Below, in pieces: positions 19,125-28,048 of a DNA stretch of 64,000 nt. A program made the position numbers and the translations under genes. Source of the stretch: JAGRAX01 sp041391365 (lineage in GTDB: Bacteria; Bdellovibrionota_G; JALEGL01; JAGRMV01); assembly GCA_041391365.1 (NCBI GenBank), contig JAWKOC010000005.1, forward strand, positions 1 through 64,000. The letters run 5' to 3'. Under the pieces are notes generated by a model that was not told where the DNA came from, ran no database searches, and was given only the letters and a program-made list of their open reading frames with translations. Positions within the stretch are counted from its first letter, which is position 1. Every line of letters starts with the position of its first letter.

Positions 19125-19586
19125 CTAAGATCGATACAATTCTCGATCGATACGATGGTCAAGTTCTTGAGAAACGGTGGGAATATCCTGGGAAAGATCT
19201 TGTTTTTGTTGTTTTTTTTGCCCACGCAAAAAGGCCCCTACAGCCCATCCCCCACCAAACAACACCACAATGGGAATGATCCACGCAAAAACATTGACTC
19301 CACGGGAGGTTGGTGTGGAGAGGACACGCTCTCCGTATTCGCGTTCAAAATGATCAAGAATTTGTTGAGGGCTTTGACCTTGAGAGAGGCGATCGTGGAT
19401 TTCGACCTTCATTTCTTGGGCCAAGGACGAAAAATGCTGATCAAGCGTTCCACCCCAACAGCAAGGAGCCATCAATTTGGACTCCAAAGTTTTCTGTTGC
19501 TGTTCAAGAGTTTGGGCATCAGATGACGGAGAAAGAAAAGCCAGAGAAAGCATGAAAAAAATCATCATTTTGAAAGCAGGGTTCAT
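19125..19586 (-). CDS. CcmH/CycL-family cytochrome c maturation protein
   Basis: 153 residues: signal peptide or membrane anchor (cleavage after SDAQ likely), a periplasmic domain with LMAPCCWGGTLDQH, then one C-terminal transmembrane helix (FAWIIPIVVLFGGGW) and a charged tail. CcmH proteins reduce apocytochrome c before heme attachment, normally with a CxxC pair. The adjacent CC here is a variant I have seen in deltaproteobacterial-type CcmH proteins. The domain ILDHFEREYGERVL is typical of the family. No other ccm genes are in the window. Confidence 0.75.
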   Translation of the reverse strand: MNPAFKMMIFFMLSLAFLSPSSDAQTLEQQQKTLESKLMAPCCWGGTLDQHFSSLAQEMKVEIHDRLSQGQSPQQILDHFEREYGERVLSTPTSRGVNVFAWIIPIVVLFGGGWAVGAFLRGQKKQQKQDLSQDIPTVSQELDHRIDRELYRS

Positions 19587-19649
19587 GATGAGACCATCTA
19601 TAGCTCATTTTTTGAAAACCAACCAAGGCTTTCTTGTAGATCATAGCTT

Positions 19650-22600
19650 CTACATATAACTTCTAGGCTTTTGAAGACGGTCGAAAAAATCGGGCTGTTC
19701 CGGCAAAGATCGAAGTTTCTTGGCGTTCGGCATGGAAACAAGATTGTATTGTCCATACATCGAGTAACACTTTTTCAACAAAATCGAGTGATGATGCCCT
19801 GCCCGCTGTAATATTCCCTGAATGCATAAAAAAGCTTCTCCTTCAATGACTTCATAATATTGATCGTACACATGGGGTTGAACAACAACATTGATAAATC
19901 CATGCTCATCTTCCAAAGTCAAAAACATCATGCCCTTTGCAGAAGGAGGAGCCTGCTTGACCAACGTCATCCCAAAAGAAAAAATCGATTTTCCGTGTGG
20001 AAGTGTCACAATTTTTTCGGAAGAACAAATAGAGTCAAGAGAAACAGGATAAACCCAATGCTTATGTTTCAAAATTTTGGTTGGATGATATCCAAGACTG
20101 GTTTTGAAACTATGAAAATCTTTTTGGATTTTTTCCATTTCCTTTTCACTTTTCCATATTACTTTTCGCTCTTCTAGATCAATCAAAGAAGCATACGGTA
20201 TGGCCTGAACTTTCCACAAAGCCTCAGATCGAGAAACTCCCCATACATGAAAGGCATTGGCCGCCGCCAAGGCTGTAGCATCCAAACGAGAAAGAAGATT
20301 CATTTGCAACAATTCATCCAAATTTTTCCATGTTGTGCCTTTTTCTCGATGAGAAAAGTACAAAGAAAGTCCCGCATGAGACAAACCATGAACCAAACGA
20401 AACCCTAAACGAATCGACCACCTTCCCTCAGAAGAAGATTCTAACGTATGATCCCACTCTGACCTTTGTATACAAATTGGCAACACAGAAACTCCATCTC
20501 GTTGTGCAGCCTGCAACAGGGCATGTGCAGAATAAAATCCAACGGGGTACGAGTTAAGCATAGAAACAAAATATTGTGCAGGGTAGTGTCTTTTCAAGTA
20601 GCATGAAACATATGCAATCAATGCAAATGATACAGCGTGCGATTCTGGAAAACCATAATGCACAAAACCCTTCAATTGACCTATGGTCTGGGAAATAAAA
20701 TCTTCTGAGATCTGATTTTCTCTCATACCTTTCTTTAATTTTTCCAACCATGGTTCTAAATCTCGAACAAAATCCTTCATGTTCCAAACCCCAATGTTTT
20801 TTCTGAGCTCATTGGCTTCTCCAGGTGTAAAATTTCCTACAGCAATGGCAATTCTCATGGCCTGCTCTTGAAAAATAGGAATTCCGAGCGTTCGCTTCAA
20901 GATAGGTTCCAATTTTGGACTGGGATATTGAACCTTTTCCACCCCTTCCCTACGTTTGAGATATGGATGAATCACTTTGCCTTGGATAGGTCCAGGTCGA
21001 ATGATGGCCACTTCAATCACCAAATCATAAAAATTTTCTGGCTTGAGCCGAGGGAGCATCGACATCTGAGCTCTGGATTCAATTTGAAAGGTTCCTACGG
21101 TATCGGCTTTTTGGATCATGCGATATGTTTCTACATCATCATAAGGAAACCCATACAATGTGAGTTTTTTCCCTTCATGACGTTCAATCAGAGAAAAACA
21201 CTTTCGAATTGCCGTAAGCATCCCAAGACAAAGAACATCAATTTTAAAAAAACCTAGACCCTCAATATCTTCTTTGGACCATTGAACCACAGTTCTTGCC
21301 TCCATCGTGGCCGGTTCTTGAGGGACCAAATGGTCTATGGGTGTTTGGGAGATCATAAAACCTCCAGAATGAATACCTAAATGACGTGGAAATCCGACCA
21401 ATCTTTGTGCCAAATCAATCCATAACCCCCAAGGAACAGAAGAAAAATCAGAATTCTTGGTTTGGTCAGATCGAAAAACCTTGATGGTATTTTCAATCCC
21501 ACGCCTTCGAAAAATCTTGGTGGAAGCCAATTGAGAAATCTGGTTCAAATACTGATCTTTTATACCCAAGGCTTTTCCAACAGCTCTCATGGCTCCTCTT
21601 CTGCGATATGTAATCACATTTGCCACCATTGCAGCACGGGATCTTCCATATCGTCGATAGATGTATTGAACCACTTCTTCTCTTCGTTCATGCTCAAAAT
21701 CAACATCAATATCAGGAGGGTCTCCTCTTTCCATACTCATAAATCTCTCAAAGAGAAGATCAAATTGTGAAGGATCTACGGATGTAATTCCAAGTACAAA
21801 ACATACTGCAGAGTTTGCAGCAGACCCTCTTCCTTGACAAAGAATACCTTGAGACCTTGCCCAATAAACAATGTCCCATACCGTAAGAAAATAATCTGCA
21901 AAACCTAGCTTTTGAATCATCAAAAGCTCATGCTCCAACGTGGATATAACCTTAGAAGGAATGTTAAGGTGAAATTTTTCTTTTGCATTTTTCCATACCA
22001 AAAACTCTAAATATGCTTGCGGTGTATACCCATCTGGAATCATTTCTTTAGGGTAATGATAAGACAAACAAGACAAATCAAATGTGCATCGGCTTGCTAA
22101 ATCTATCGAGTTTTGTACACATACTTTGTATTGATCTATTTTTTGATATCTTTTTTCAATTTTACCCATAGATTGCATACATCGCTGCGCATTGGGGAAA
22201 AAAAACTCTTGTGCCTGGTTGAAATTGACATTGTTTTTGATGGCCATCAAAAGATCGCTCATTACTTTTTCTGACTCTCGATGAAAAAAAACATCCTGAG
22301 CAAAGATGTTTTTCACCTTATACTTCTTTGAAAGATGAAGTACTTTCTTTACCCACAAGTCTTCAGAGGGGTGATCGTGCAAACTTAATGCAAAATAGAA
22401 TTTCTCTTTGAATGCATGAAGAAAAGAAACATGTCTTTTTTCCCAATCTCCACATCTGATCACACCTCTCATGGGTGCAATGGCTGTCAGACCTTCAAGA
22501 TCCATCTCCACCAAATCCTCAATAGAGACAAAAGCATGATCTTTTGTGTTTCGATGAGAAAACGTTAAAATCTTGCAAAGATTTTGATAGCCATTTTGAT

Positions 22601-22883
22601 TTTCTGCAATCAATACGACTGTATCTTGCAAAAGCATCGGGTGATCATGATCTCTAGAAAGATGTATTTCTGCTCCATGATGCAAGACCATATTGTTTTC
22701 TGGATATTCTTTTTTTAAACGTTGCATCTCTCGATGTGCTCGTGCCAAACCATACACGCCATCAAAATCATTGATGCAAACAGAAGCATATCCTAGTTTC
22801 ATGGCATAGGACAAAAGATCCGAGGGAGAAGAAGCTCCCTGCAAAAAACTAAAATACGTTTTTACGAGCCACTCATGATGCAT
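19650..22883 (-). CDS. dnaE2: Error-prone DNA polymerase DnaE2
   Basis: 1077 residues, normal for DnaE2. N-terminal PHP domain (HHEWLVKTYFSFLQGASSP), then the C-family palm with catalytic aspartates in GDPPDIDVDFEHE (about residue 391), fingers motifs RGAMRAVGKALG and PGPIQGKVIHPYLKRR, helix-hairpin-helix region and a C-terminal OB fold. Known role: translesion synthesis in the SOS-induced mutasome, recruited to the sliding clamp by ImuB. It is the fourth gene of lexA-imuA-imuB-dnaE2 and is intact although imuB is broken. The coding sequence is visibly A/T-rich compared with topA or fadE. Confidence 0.93.
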   Translation of the reverse strand: MHHEWLVKTYFSFLQGASSPSDLLSYAMKLGYASVCINDFDGVYGLARAHREMQRLKKEYPENNMVLHHGAEIHLSRDHDHPMLLQDTVVLIAENQNGYQNLCKILTFSHRNTKDHAFVSIEDLVEMDLEGLTAIAPMRGVIRCGDWEKRHVSFLHAFKEKFYFALSLHDHPSEDLWVKKVLHLSKKYKVKNIFAQDVFFHRESEKVMSDLLMAIKNNVNFNQAQEFFFPNAQRCMQSMGKIEKRYQKIDQYKVCVQNSIDLASRCTFDLSCLSYHYPKEMIPDGYTPQAYLEFLVWKNAKEKFHLNIPSKVISTLEHELLMIQKLGFADYFLTVWDIVYWARSQGILCQGRGSAANSAVCFVLGITSVDPSQFDLLFERFMSMERGDPPDIDVDFEHERREEVVQYIYRRYGRSRAAMVANVITYRRRGAMRAVGKALGIKDQYLNQISQLASTKIFRRRGIENTIKVFRSDQTKNSDFSSVPWGLWIDLAQRLVGFPRHLGIHSGGFMISQTPIDHLVPQEPATMEARTVVQWSKEDIEGLGFFKIDVLCLGMLTAIRKCFSLIERHEGKKLTLYGFPYDDVETYRMIQKADTVGTFQIESRAQMSMLPRLKPENFYDLVIEVAIIRPGPIQGKVIHPYLKRREGVEKVQYPSPKLEPILKRTLGIPIFQEQAMRIAIAVGNFTPGEANELRKNIGVWNMKDFVRDLEPWLEKLKKGMRENQISEDFISQTIGQLKGFVHYGFPESHAVSFALIAYVSCYLKRHYPAQYFVSMLNSYPVGFYSAHALLQAAQRDGVSVLPICIQRSEWDHTLESSSEGRWSIRLGFRLVHGLSHAGLSLYFSHREKGTTWKNLDELLQMNLLSRLDATALAAANAFHVWGVSRSEALWKVQAIPYASLIDLEERKVIWKSEKEMEKIQKDFHSFKTSLGYHPTKILKHKHWVYPVSLDSICSSEKIVTLPHGKSIFSFGMTLVKQAPPSAKGMMFLTLEDEHGFINVVVQPHVYDQYYEVIEGEAFLCIQGILQRAGHHHSILLKKCYSMYGQYNLVSMPNAKKLRSLPEQPDFFDRLQKPRSYM

Positions 22884-22903
22884 GAGACCTCTTCAGATAA
22901 AAA

Positions 22904-24346
22904 TCAGGAAAAAATACCATGCTTAAACCACTGTTCTTTCTGATTTTTGTACACCCAATAAAGGTTATGATCAAAAGAAAGCATCTTATAATATTCTCTT
23001 TCTACTTGCCTATACCACCACGAAGAGGATACTTTTTCGAGCATTTGCAAGGATACAAAGATTGGCACCCTTTCATGGGTTGTAGATCAGAAAAAACAAC
23101 AATTGGTTCTAGATACAGAAGAATACTTCCAAAGATCTATATCTTTTTGTGTTTGACTCATCGCTTTCTGATAAGACAAAACATCTTGATAGGCTTTCTG
23201 GTTCAAACGACTTCACCAATTTGTATTGAATGGGCGCATGACATTGGTGATGCAAAGAAACAATGTCACGGTATGTTTTGGGCATAAGACTCGAAAAAAT
23301 CATCTTGAAACGACTGAACATCATACAAAACTCCCTGACGCTGATTGATCAAGAAAGAATTTCAAAGATTCATCGATTTCAACATTGGCTCCTCCTTAGT
23401 AGAAGCGATTTTTGATTTGACCAAAAGCAACTTCCATCTGAAAGAGAAACACATCATACCCTGGAGATTGTTCATGAAGTCCAAATGGATTTTTAAATCT
23501 TATTTTTTTCTTGATGGAACCATATTTTTCAAATTCAAGATTCCATTGTAAACATACAACCTTACAAAATCGTGTCAAAATAGGATTTTGGCAAAGATGA
23601 TCAAAGTCTTCTATCAACCTTTCTTTGATCCAACTCCATTGATCCATAAAATGATCCAAAGTTCGGTGAACTCTCGGTTTTTTTTGAAAAGAAAAATTTC
23701 TCCATGGAAAAGATTTTATATCTTGATCTTCTTGTGTGGAAAAACTCCAACCCCATACTTTCCCGATCAAGTAACCAAACCTTCTTTCCATAGCACTTGA
23801 ATCAATTGATGGAAGCTCGGACACACTTGATTTGACGCGTTGGAGAAAAAGTTGAAATTGTTGAACTTGCTTTCGATAAAGGCTTTTTTTCTCTTTTTGA
23901 AGCGAAAAAAACCCCAATACATCCTCAACACAAGAAAACCATACTTGATCTCTCAAGGTTGCAAGGACGTGCATGCCAAACTCATGCTGATCCGAAAAAA
24001 AACCTTTCATCTTACGATCTTGAAGCTCTCTGGCCAAAAGCAACGATTTCCAAGGGTGATCTGCAAAAGAAACCACTTCAAAAGAAGAAAAATATTTTTC
24101 GATCAGAGAAGAAATCATATCCTTCCAAAGGATATTTTTGTTTTTTGAAATGTTCTCCCAATAAGATCGTAAGTTACGCAAATCAAAAATCCATATTTCA
24201 TCAGACCACTTCATTACAACTGGAGAAAGAAAAAATTCATGCTGACTACGAATGGTTCCACAAACGCATACAAAATCTTTCCACGAAACATTTTCCTGTG
24301 ACTTCGAAAACTGATGAAAAGAAACAACATTAGAAATGGTATTCAT
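22904..24346 (-). pseudogene. imuB: ImuB-like inactive Y-family polymerase, decayed
   Basis: Start ATG at 24346, overlapping the imuA end by 17 bases. The first 317 codons are open, with a Y-family-like hinge (ELPSIDSSAMERRFG). A TAA at 23396-23398 then stops it. Beyond, coherent pieces continue in changing frames: GGANVEIDESLKFFLDQ, GVLYDVQSFQDDFFESYAQ, FGSILLYLEPIVVFSDLQPMKG, and a clear ImuB C-terminus (SSWWYRQVEREYYKM, then WVYKNQKEQWFKHGIFS) ending at 22904. At least one stop and three frame changes lie within about 500 bases, so it is a pseudogene. ImuB normally tethers DnaE2 to the beta clamp. Confidence 0.8.
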
Positions 24347-24953
24347 GTTGAAAAACCTCTTGGCTAGAAATAAAAAGATTTTCTTTTTTTCCACCTTTAA
24401 AAACATCCAAAGAAAACTGATCTTTCAAAGGGTGAAAAAAAACATTGATACGAACCTGCGCATAAGGGTTACCAATCTCATGTCTCATCCAAAAAGGATG
24501 AATGAGAAAAATGATTTTTTTGTGTTGAATAGATTTCTGCTTCAAAAAAGCCATTTCTTTGAGAGACACTCTGGTCGATACATCCAACACAATGATCGGA
24601 AACGCTCCACAGAGAAAAACAGGTTTTACATCTTGAAAAACCTGTTTTGACTCTACAAAGAAAAATTTTTCCAAATCAATCCCAAAGGCTTCCCATGCAG
24701 GGGGATAGACTTTGACGCCCTCATGATCATAAATCCATGCCACCGAACATGTGGACATTCGAAAAAAAGACAATGGAATCCAGCGTCCATTTTTTCCGTA
24801 GGGTATCCCCCACTCCACCAATTGCCCCTGATGGAGTGGGGAAAAAAATGCCGAAGATAAACTAGGCAATGAACAAACCAATTCAAATCGTTGCTGAGAA
24901 TCGAGAGCCGGATGCTGTTGGATCCGCGGATCAAGAAGTCTTTCGTACGACAC
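24330..24953 (-). CDS. imuA: ImuA-like RecA-fold SOS mutagenesis protein
   Basis: 207 residues. Weak RecA/SulA-like similarity: LVEWGIPYGKNGRWIPLSFF sits where ImuA has its degenerate P-loop, followed by YPPAWEAFGIDLEKFFFV, a typical ImuA block (YPPA..ALGLD). The C-terminus ends in a His-rich tail. ImuA proteins assist ImuB and DnaE2 in damage-induced mutagenesis. The call rests on these blocks plus position between lexA and imuB. It overlaps the lexA end by 23 bases and imuB by 17. AT-rich, like imuB. Confidence 0.65.
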   Translation of the reverse strand: MSYERLLDPRIQQHPALDSQQRFELVCSLPSLSSAFFSPLHQGQLVEWGIPYGKNGRWIPLSFFRMSTCSVAWIYDHEGVKVYPPAWEAFGIDLEKFFFVESKQVFQDVKPVFLCGAFPIIVLDVSTRVSLKEMAFLKQKSIQHKKIIFLIHPFWMRHEIGNPYAQVRINVFFHPLKDQFSLDVFKGGKKENLFISSQEVFQHEYHF

Positions 24954-25584
24954 CGACGAGTCTCCCCATAACTTCTACACGCTGTGGATCATATTCTCGG
25001 ACTTTGTATTCTGGATTGGAGGGAATGAGCGAAATCGCATGCGCCCCCCGTTTGATGCGCTTGAGGGTAATGCCCTCGCCTTCGATACGAACAGCTACAA
25101 TGTGTCGGTCACTGACAATTTTTTGCAAACTGATGATGGCCAAATCTCCATCACAAATGGAATCCCCCGTCATGCTATTTCCTGAAACACGCAAGGCTTT
25201 GAGATCTCCGCGTCCAAAAAAATCCTGATCAAACGCCACATAGTAGCCTCGCTGATCAAATGCCTCTTCCGGGGCACCCGCAGAAATTTCTGCCACCAAA
25301 GGAATGCGAAAAGTGGGAACCTGTGGCATGGCCATCCACGAAGAATCCTCCTCGGAAGACAAAAAGAAATCACTTACCCTTTGCTCTCTTTTGCCAATCA
25401 AACCTTTTTTCTCCAAAGCTTTGATGTGAAACTTGGCTGTGTTTCGACTCACGCCCAGATGATCCCCAATCGCCTGAAGCGTGGGAAAAGGCTTGCCCCT
25501 TTCGATTTCTTTTTCTATAAAATCAAATACTTGTCTTTGTTTGGGACTGATGTTTTCGAGTTCTTCTGTGTGTAGGATTGTCAT
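24931..25584 (-). CDS. lexA: LexA repressor
   Basis: 217 residues from ATG 25584. The N-terminal winged helix (SPKQRQVFDFIEKEIE; TLQAIGDHLGVSRNTAKFHI) binds DNA. The C-terminal S24 domain shows the Ala-Gly self-cleavage site in ISAGAPEE, the catalytic serine in VSGNSMTGD and the lysine in GITLKRIKR. RecA-stimulated autocleavage derepresses SOS genes. A start at 25644 is open but would place 20 odd residues before the usual N-terminus. The chosen start lies inside the double operator, with no strong ribosome site. First gene of lexA-imuA-imuB-dnaE2. Confidence 0.92.
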   Translation of the reverse strand: MTILHTEELENISPKQRQVFDFIEKEIERGKPFPTLQAIGDHLGVSRNTAKFHIKALEKKGLIGKREQRVSDFFLSSEEDSSWMAMPQVPTFRIPLVAEISAGAPEEAFDQRGYYVAFDQDFFGRGDLKALRVSGNSMTGDSICDGDLAIISLQKIVSDRHIVAVRIEGEGITLKRIKRGAHAISLIPSNPEYKVREYDPQRVEVMGRLVGVVRKTS

Positions 25585-25614
25585 ATTACATTGTAATATA
25601 TTACTTCGTAATAT
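25583..25614. promoter_or_regulatory. Double LexA-type operator
   Basis: Two 17-base palindromes of the form ATATTAC-N3-GTAATAT sit back to back (25583-25599 and 25598-25614), sharing two bases, with centres 15 bases apart. They cover the lexA start and lie between lexA and the divergent exported-protein gene. Position and symmetry suggest LexA autoregulation. The motif is unlike the E. coli CTGT-N8-ACAG or Bacillus SOS boxes. Confidence 0.65.
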
Positions 25615-25714
25615 GTCTTTGCAAGTTTTTTTTTCACGGCCCAAGAAAAAAACATTACATGTTGATTCATTGCGCTATTTGAGTTATTCACAAATTTCGA
25701 AAAGGGGAAATTCC

Positions 25715-26402
25715 ATGAAAAAATATATCTTCGCAGTACTTAGTTTGTTTTTTACGGTGTCACACGCCGGAGCAACATGCGAATACCAAGCATCCATCGA
25801 AGCTTTTCGGTTTTTTGGGAATTACGACATCAGCATTCCAGACAATGGTGAAATCTATATCTCTGTATATGATATTTCTTATCCCCAGGGGAAAGCTAGC
25901 ATCTATGCGCCCAGAACCATAAAAACAGATACTCTCACCATGGGAAGAGATACTCTGATCACTACTTATATTGATTCACATGACACAGATCTAAATGAAA
26001 AAAAATATAGCTATCGTTATGGTCGATATGTGTTGTCTGATGCTGGACTCAAAGGACAATGGCTTCCCACCAATCTCCATCGCTTTTCCATTCACCCCAA
26101 TGATGCTCTTTTAGATCATCCGGAAGTCATTGCGGGTTTTTCTTCTTTGCTGGTGGAAATTCATGATCACGATGGTTTTTTCTTCCTTCAGATCAAATTG
26201 TAAAACCAGATCCAACAACTCCCATTTCTCACAATTTGTACGATCTCAAGATGTGGTCTTACAATGCAGAAAAAAAGAATTATGAATCAAAGGCATTTGA
26301 TTTTGATTATCTAGATTCAGACGATGAAGTAACATTCAGCATTCGTCTCAGATATTATAAAACTTGTACTGACACACAACAAATCAAAAAAGAATATGAA
26401 TA
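25715..26402 (+). pseudogene. Exported protein of unknown function, frameshifted
   Basis: ATG 25715 follows a good AAGGGGA ribosome site. A Sec signal peptide (MKKYIFAVLSLFFTVSHAGA) is followed by CEYQASIEAFRFFG and a likely beta-rich domain. This frame stops at 26203, but from about 26178 a second frame stays open and coding-like (LPSDQIVKPDPTTP onward to KKEYE) until TAA at 26400-26402. A one-base change in the T-run at 26169-26184 would join them, giving about 228 residues. No family recognised. Divergent from lexA, so the LexA operator could affect it. Confidence 0.55.
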
Positions 26403-26962
26403 AAACTCTTTGCGCATGTCTGCTTTTCATAGCCATGGGAGCAGCTCCACAAACATGGTCCCAGCAAGAACCAAACGACCAGCCCAAGTCTGAGTTGGGA
26501 ACATTGATTTTGAAGCACCTTCCGATCTATCAAAAAAAATGCACTGAGTTTTCTCAAGATGGTCAATGGAGCCTAGAGGAAATGGAACTCGTCGAAACAT
26601 GGGCTACTCTTTCTACTCAAGAGAGTGATCCAACTTTGCATTCAAGATGTGAAATTTTCATGATTTCTGCAGCTCTGTTTGAGGAGATGGCCACACACAG
26701 CACAGAAGACGACCGCAAGCTATTCTGGTACCATGCCAGCTTGGCATGGGGAGGAGCTCTCTCCTGCGTTCAAATGCACGGACAATCAAACATGGCCGAC
26801 AACGTCCTTTTTGACAAACTCGATGCTCGCATGAAAGAAAAATACGGATACTCTTGGAGTTCCAATCATGTTCAACTTCCACAGATTAGTTTGCCCGGTG
26901 GAACTCTTCAAGTACGCATTGCCCATGCGCTAAACATAACATCTGCCTATGCACAGTATTGA
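26396..26962 (+). CDS. Exported protein of unknown function
   Basis: 188 residues with an N-terminal signal peptide (CACLLFIAMGAAPQTWS, cleavage near residue 22). The mature part is mostly helical and holds four or five cysteines (KKCTEF, SRCEIF, LSCVQM), suggesting periplasmic disulfides. No family recognised. The start overlaps the end of the preceding frameshifted exported gene by seven bases, so the two probably form one unit downstream of the LexA operator. Confidence 0.7.
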   Translation: MNKTLCACLLFIAMGAAPQTWSQQEPNDQPKSELGTLILKHLPIYQKKCTEFSQDGQWSLEEMELVETWATLSTQESDPTLHSRCEIFMISAALFEEMATHSTEDDRKLFWYHASLAWGGALSCVQMHGQSNMADNVLFDKLDARMKEKYGYSWSSNHVQLPQISLPGGTLQVRIAHALNITSAYAQY

Positions 26963-26990
26963 TGGACCACTCCTGCTGGAGTCTTGTCGA

Positions 26991-27530
26991 TCAAATGGAA
27001 AAATAAATTGCAAACTGAATGGGAAGTTGAACCTTGTGCAAGGTTTCGGATCCTGCCCCTAGGTCATATCGCAACTGAGCTCCCACAGCTACATTCTGAC
27101 TCAATAGATAATTCACGCCAGAGCCAATGGAAAAACTCGCAAAATTGTTGCCCACCTCCCGTGCATACCCAAAACCCACCATGGCATAGGGAAGAATGCG
27201 AGAGTTTTCCATGGGCATGAATATTTTCAAATTGGGCAAAAACCGAAACGACGTAAATCCCGACCCAGAGTCCAAATTGAATTCCAAACCAGGTGCCAGG
27301 ATTTGGGTCACAAAATAATTGCCGCCCAAACGCACACCAAAAACCTCTTCAGACCCCCCACTTCCACGAATGATGGCCGGCGTGATGGAAAAATTGACTT
27401 CAAAATCATTGGGGCCCACAGCATATTCACCTTCGTTGAAGATGGGAGTGGGTGTAGACTGAGCATGAGCTTGGTGCGAGAGCCCCAAAAACAGTCCCAA
27501 AAAAATCAATCGTACATAGCTTTTTTTCAT
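26991..27530 (-). CDS. Outer-membrane beta-barrel protein (OmpA/OmpW-like small barrel)
   Basis: 179 residues: signal peptide ending AHAQ, then alternating hydrophobic beta strands (FEVNFSITPAIIRG, VFGVRLGGNYFV, APGLEFNLDSG, ILPYAMVGFGYAREV, NVAVGAQLRYDLG) and a C-terminus ending FAIYFSI, compatible with the BAM recognition strand. It resembles the OMP_b-brl type of eight-stranded barrel. Function unknown. It converges with the preceding exported gene and is transcribed alone. Confidence 0.75.
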   Translation of the reverse strand: MKKSYVRLIFLGLFLGLSHQAHAQSTPTPIFNEGEYAVGPNDFEVNFSITPAIIRGSGGSEEVFGVRLGGNYFVTQILAPGLEFNLDSGSGFTSFRFLPNLKIFMPMENSRILPYAMVGFGYAREVGNNFASFSIGSGVNYLLSQNVAVGAQLRYDLGAGSETLHKVQLPIQFAIYFSI

Positions 27531-27671
27531 CGTATCTCCGTGAAATGATCTGCCTCAAATTACCAAAAATCGTGGTGCAGGGCAAAAAATCGCCCTATTG
27601 CTACGAGACACCACCTCCAAAAGGTAAGATCTTGACTTTTGCCTGCAGCCCGGATTTATCTATGGATCATT

Positions 27672-28043
27672 ATGAGTTCAAAATTTTTGTATAAGCTGTG
27701 CTGGATGATTGTGGCATCACTCGCGATTTTTTCTCCTCAAAGCTTTGCTAACCCGACCGACACAGTAGAGGGTTCAGAGTCTCACATCCTTGAAATGATC
27801 GAGGATCAGCTCAGCCATGAGGAAGATGCTCTGCAACTGTGGGAAGCTTTTTCGACCAAACTTGCAAACCAGGAAATTGAATCGATTGAAGTAGATCGAA
27901 ACAAAAAATGCATTCGAGTCATTACCAACCATACCGCGTATCAATGTAAGGTAAAAATTCTGTTTCAACCGCGGCAACATCATTTGCAATTTCTTTGTCA
28001 GGAAATATTCGACATTGTGATTCCTTTGAGGGTAAAACCGTAA
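27672..28043 (+). CDS. Small exported protein of unknown function
   Basis: 123 residues from ATG 27672 (a longer in-frame start at 27639 adds 11 residues before the signal peptide). Signal peptide up to PQSFANP, then an acidic helical segment (SHILEMIEDQLSHEEDALQLWEAF, written here in parts as a leucine-spaced helix) and a beta-rich end with three cysteines. No family recognised. It lies 5 bases before the SpmAB-like gene, so the two are probably co-transcribed. Confidence 0.6.
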   Translation: MSSKFLYKLCWMIVASLAIFSPQSFANPTDTVEGSESHILEMIEDQLSHEEDALQLWEAFSTKLANQEIESIEVDRNKKCIRVITNHTAYQCKVKILFQPRQHHLQFLCQEIFDIVIPLRVKP

Positions 28044-28048
28044 GGATC

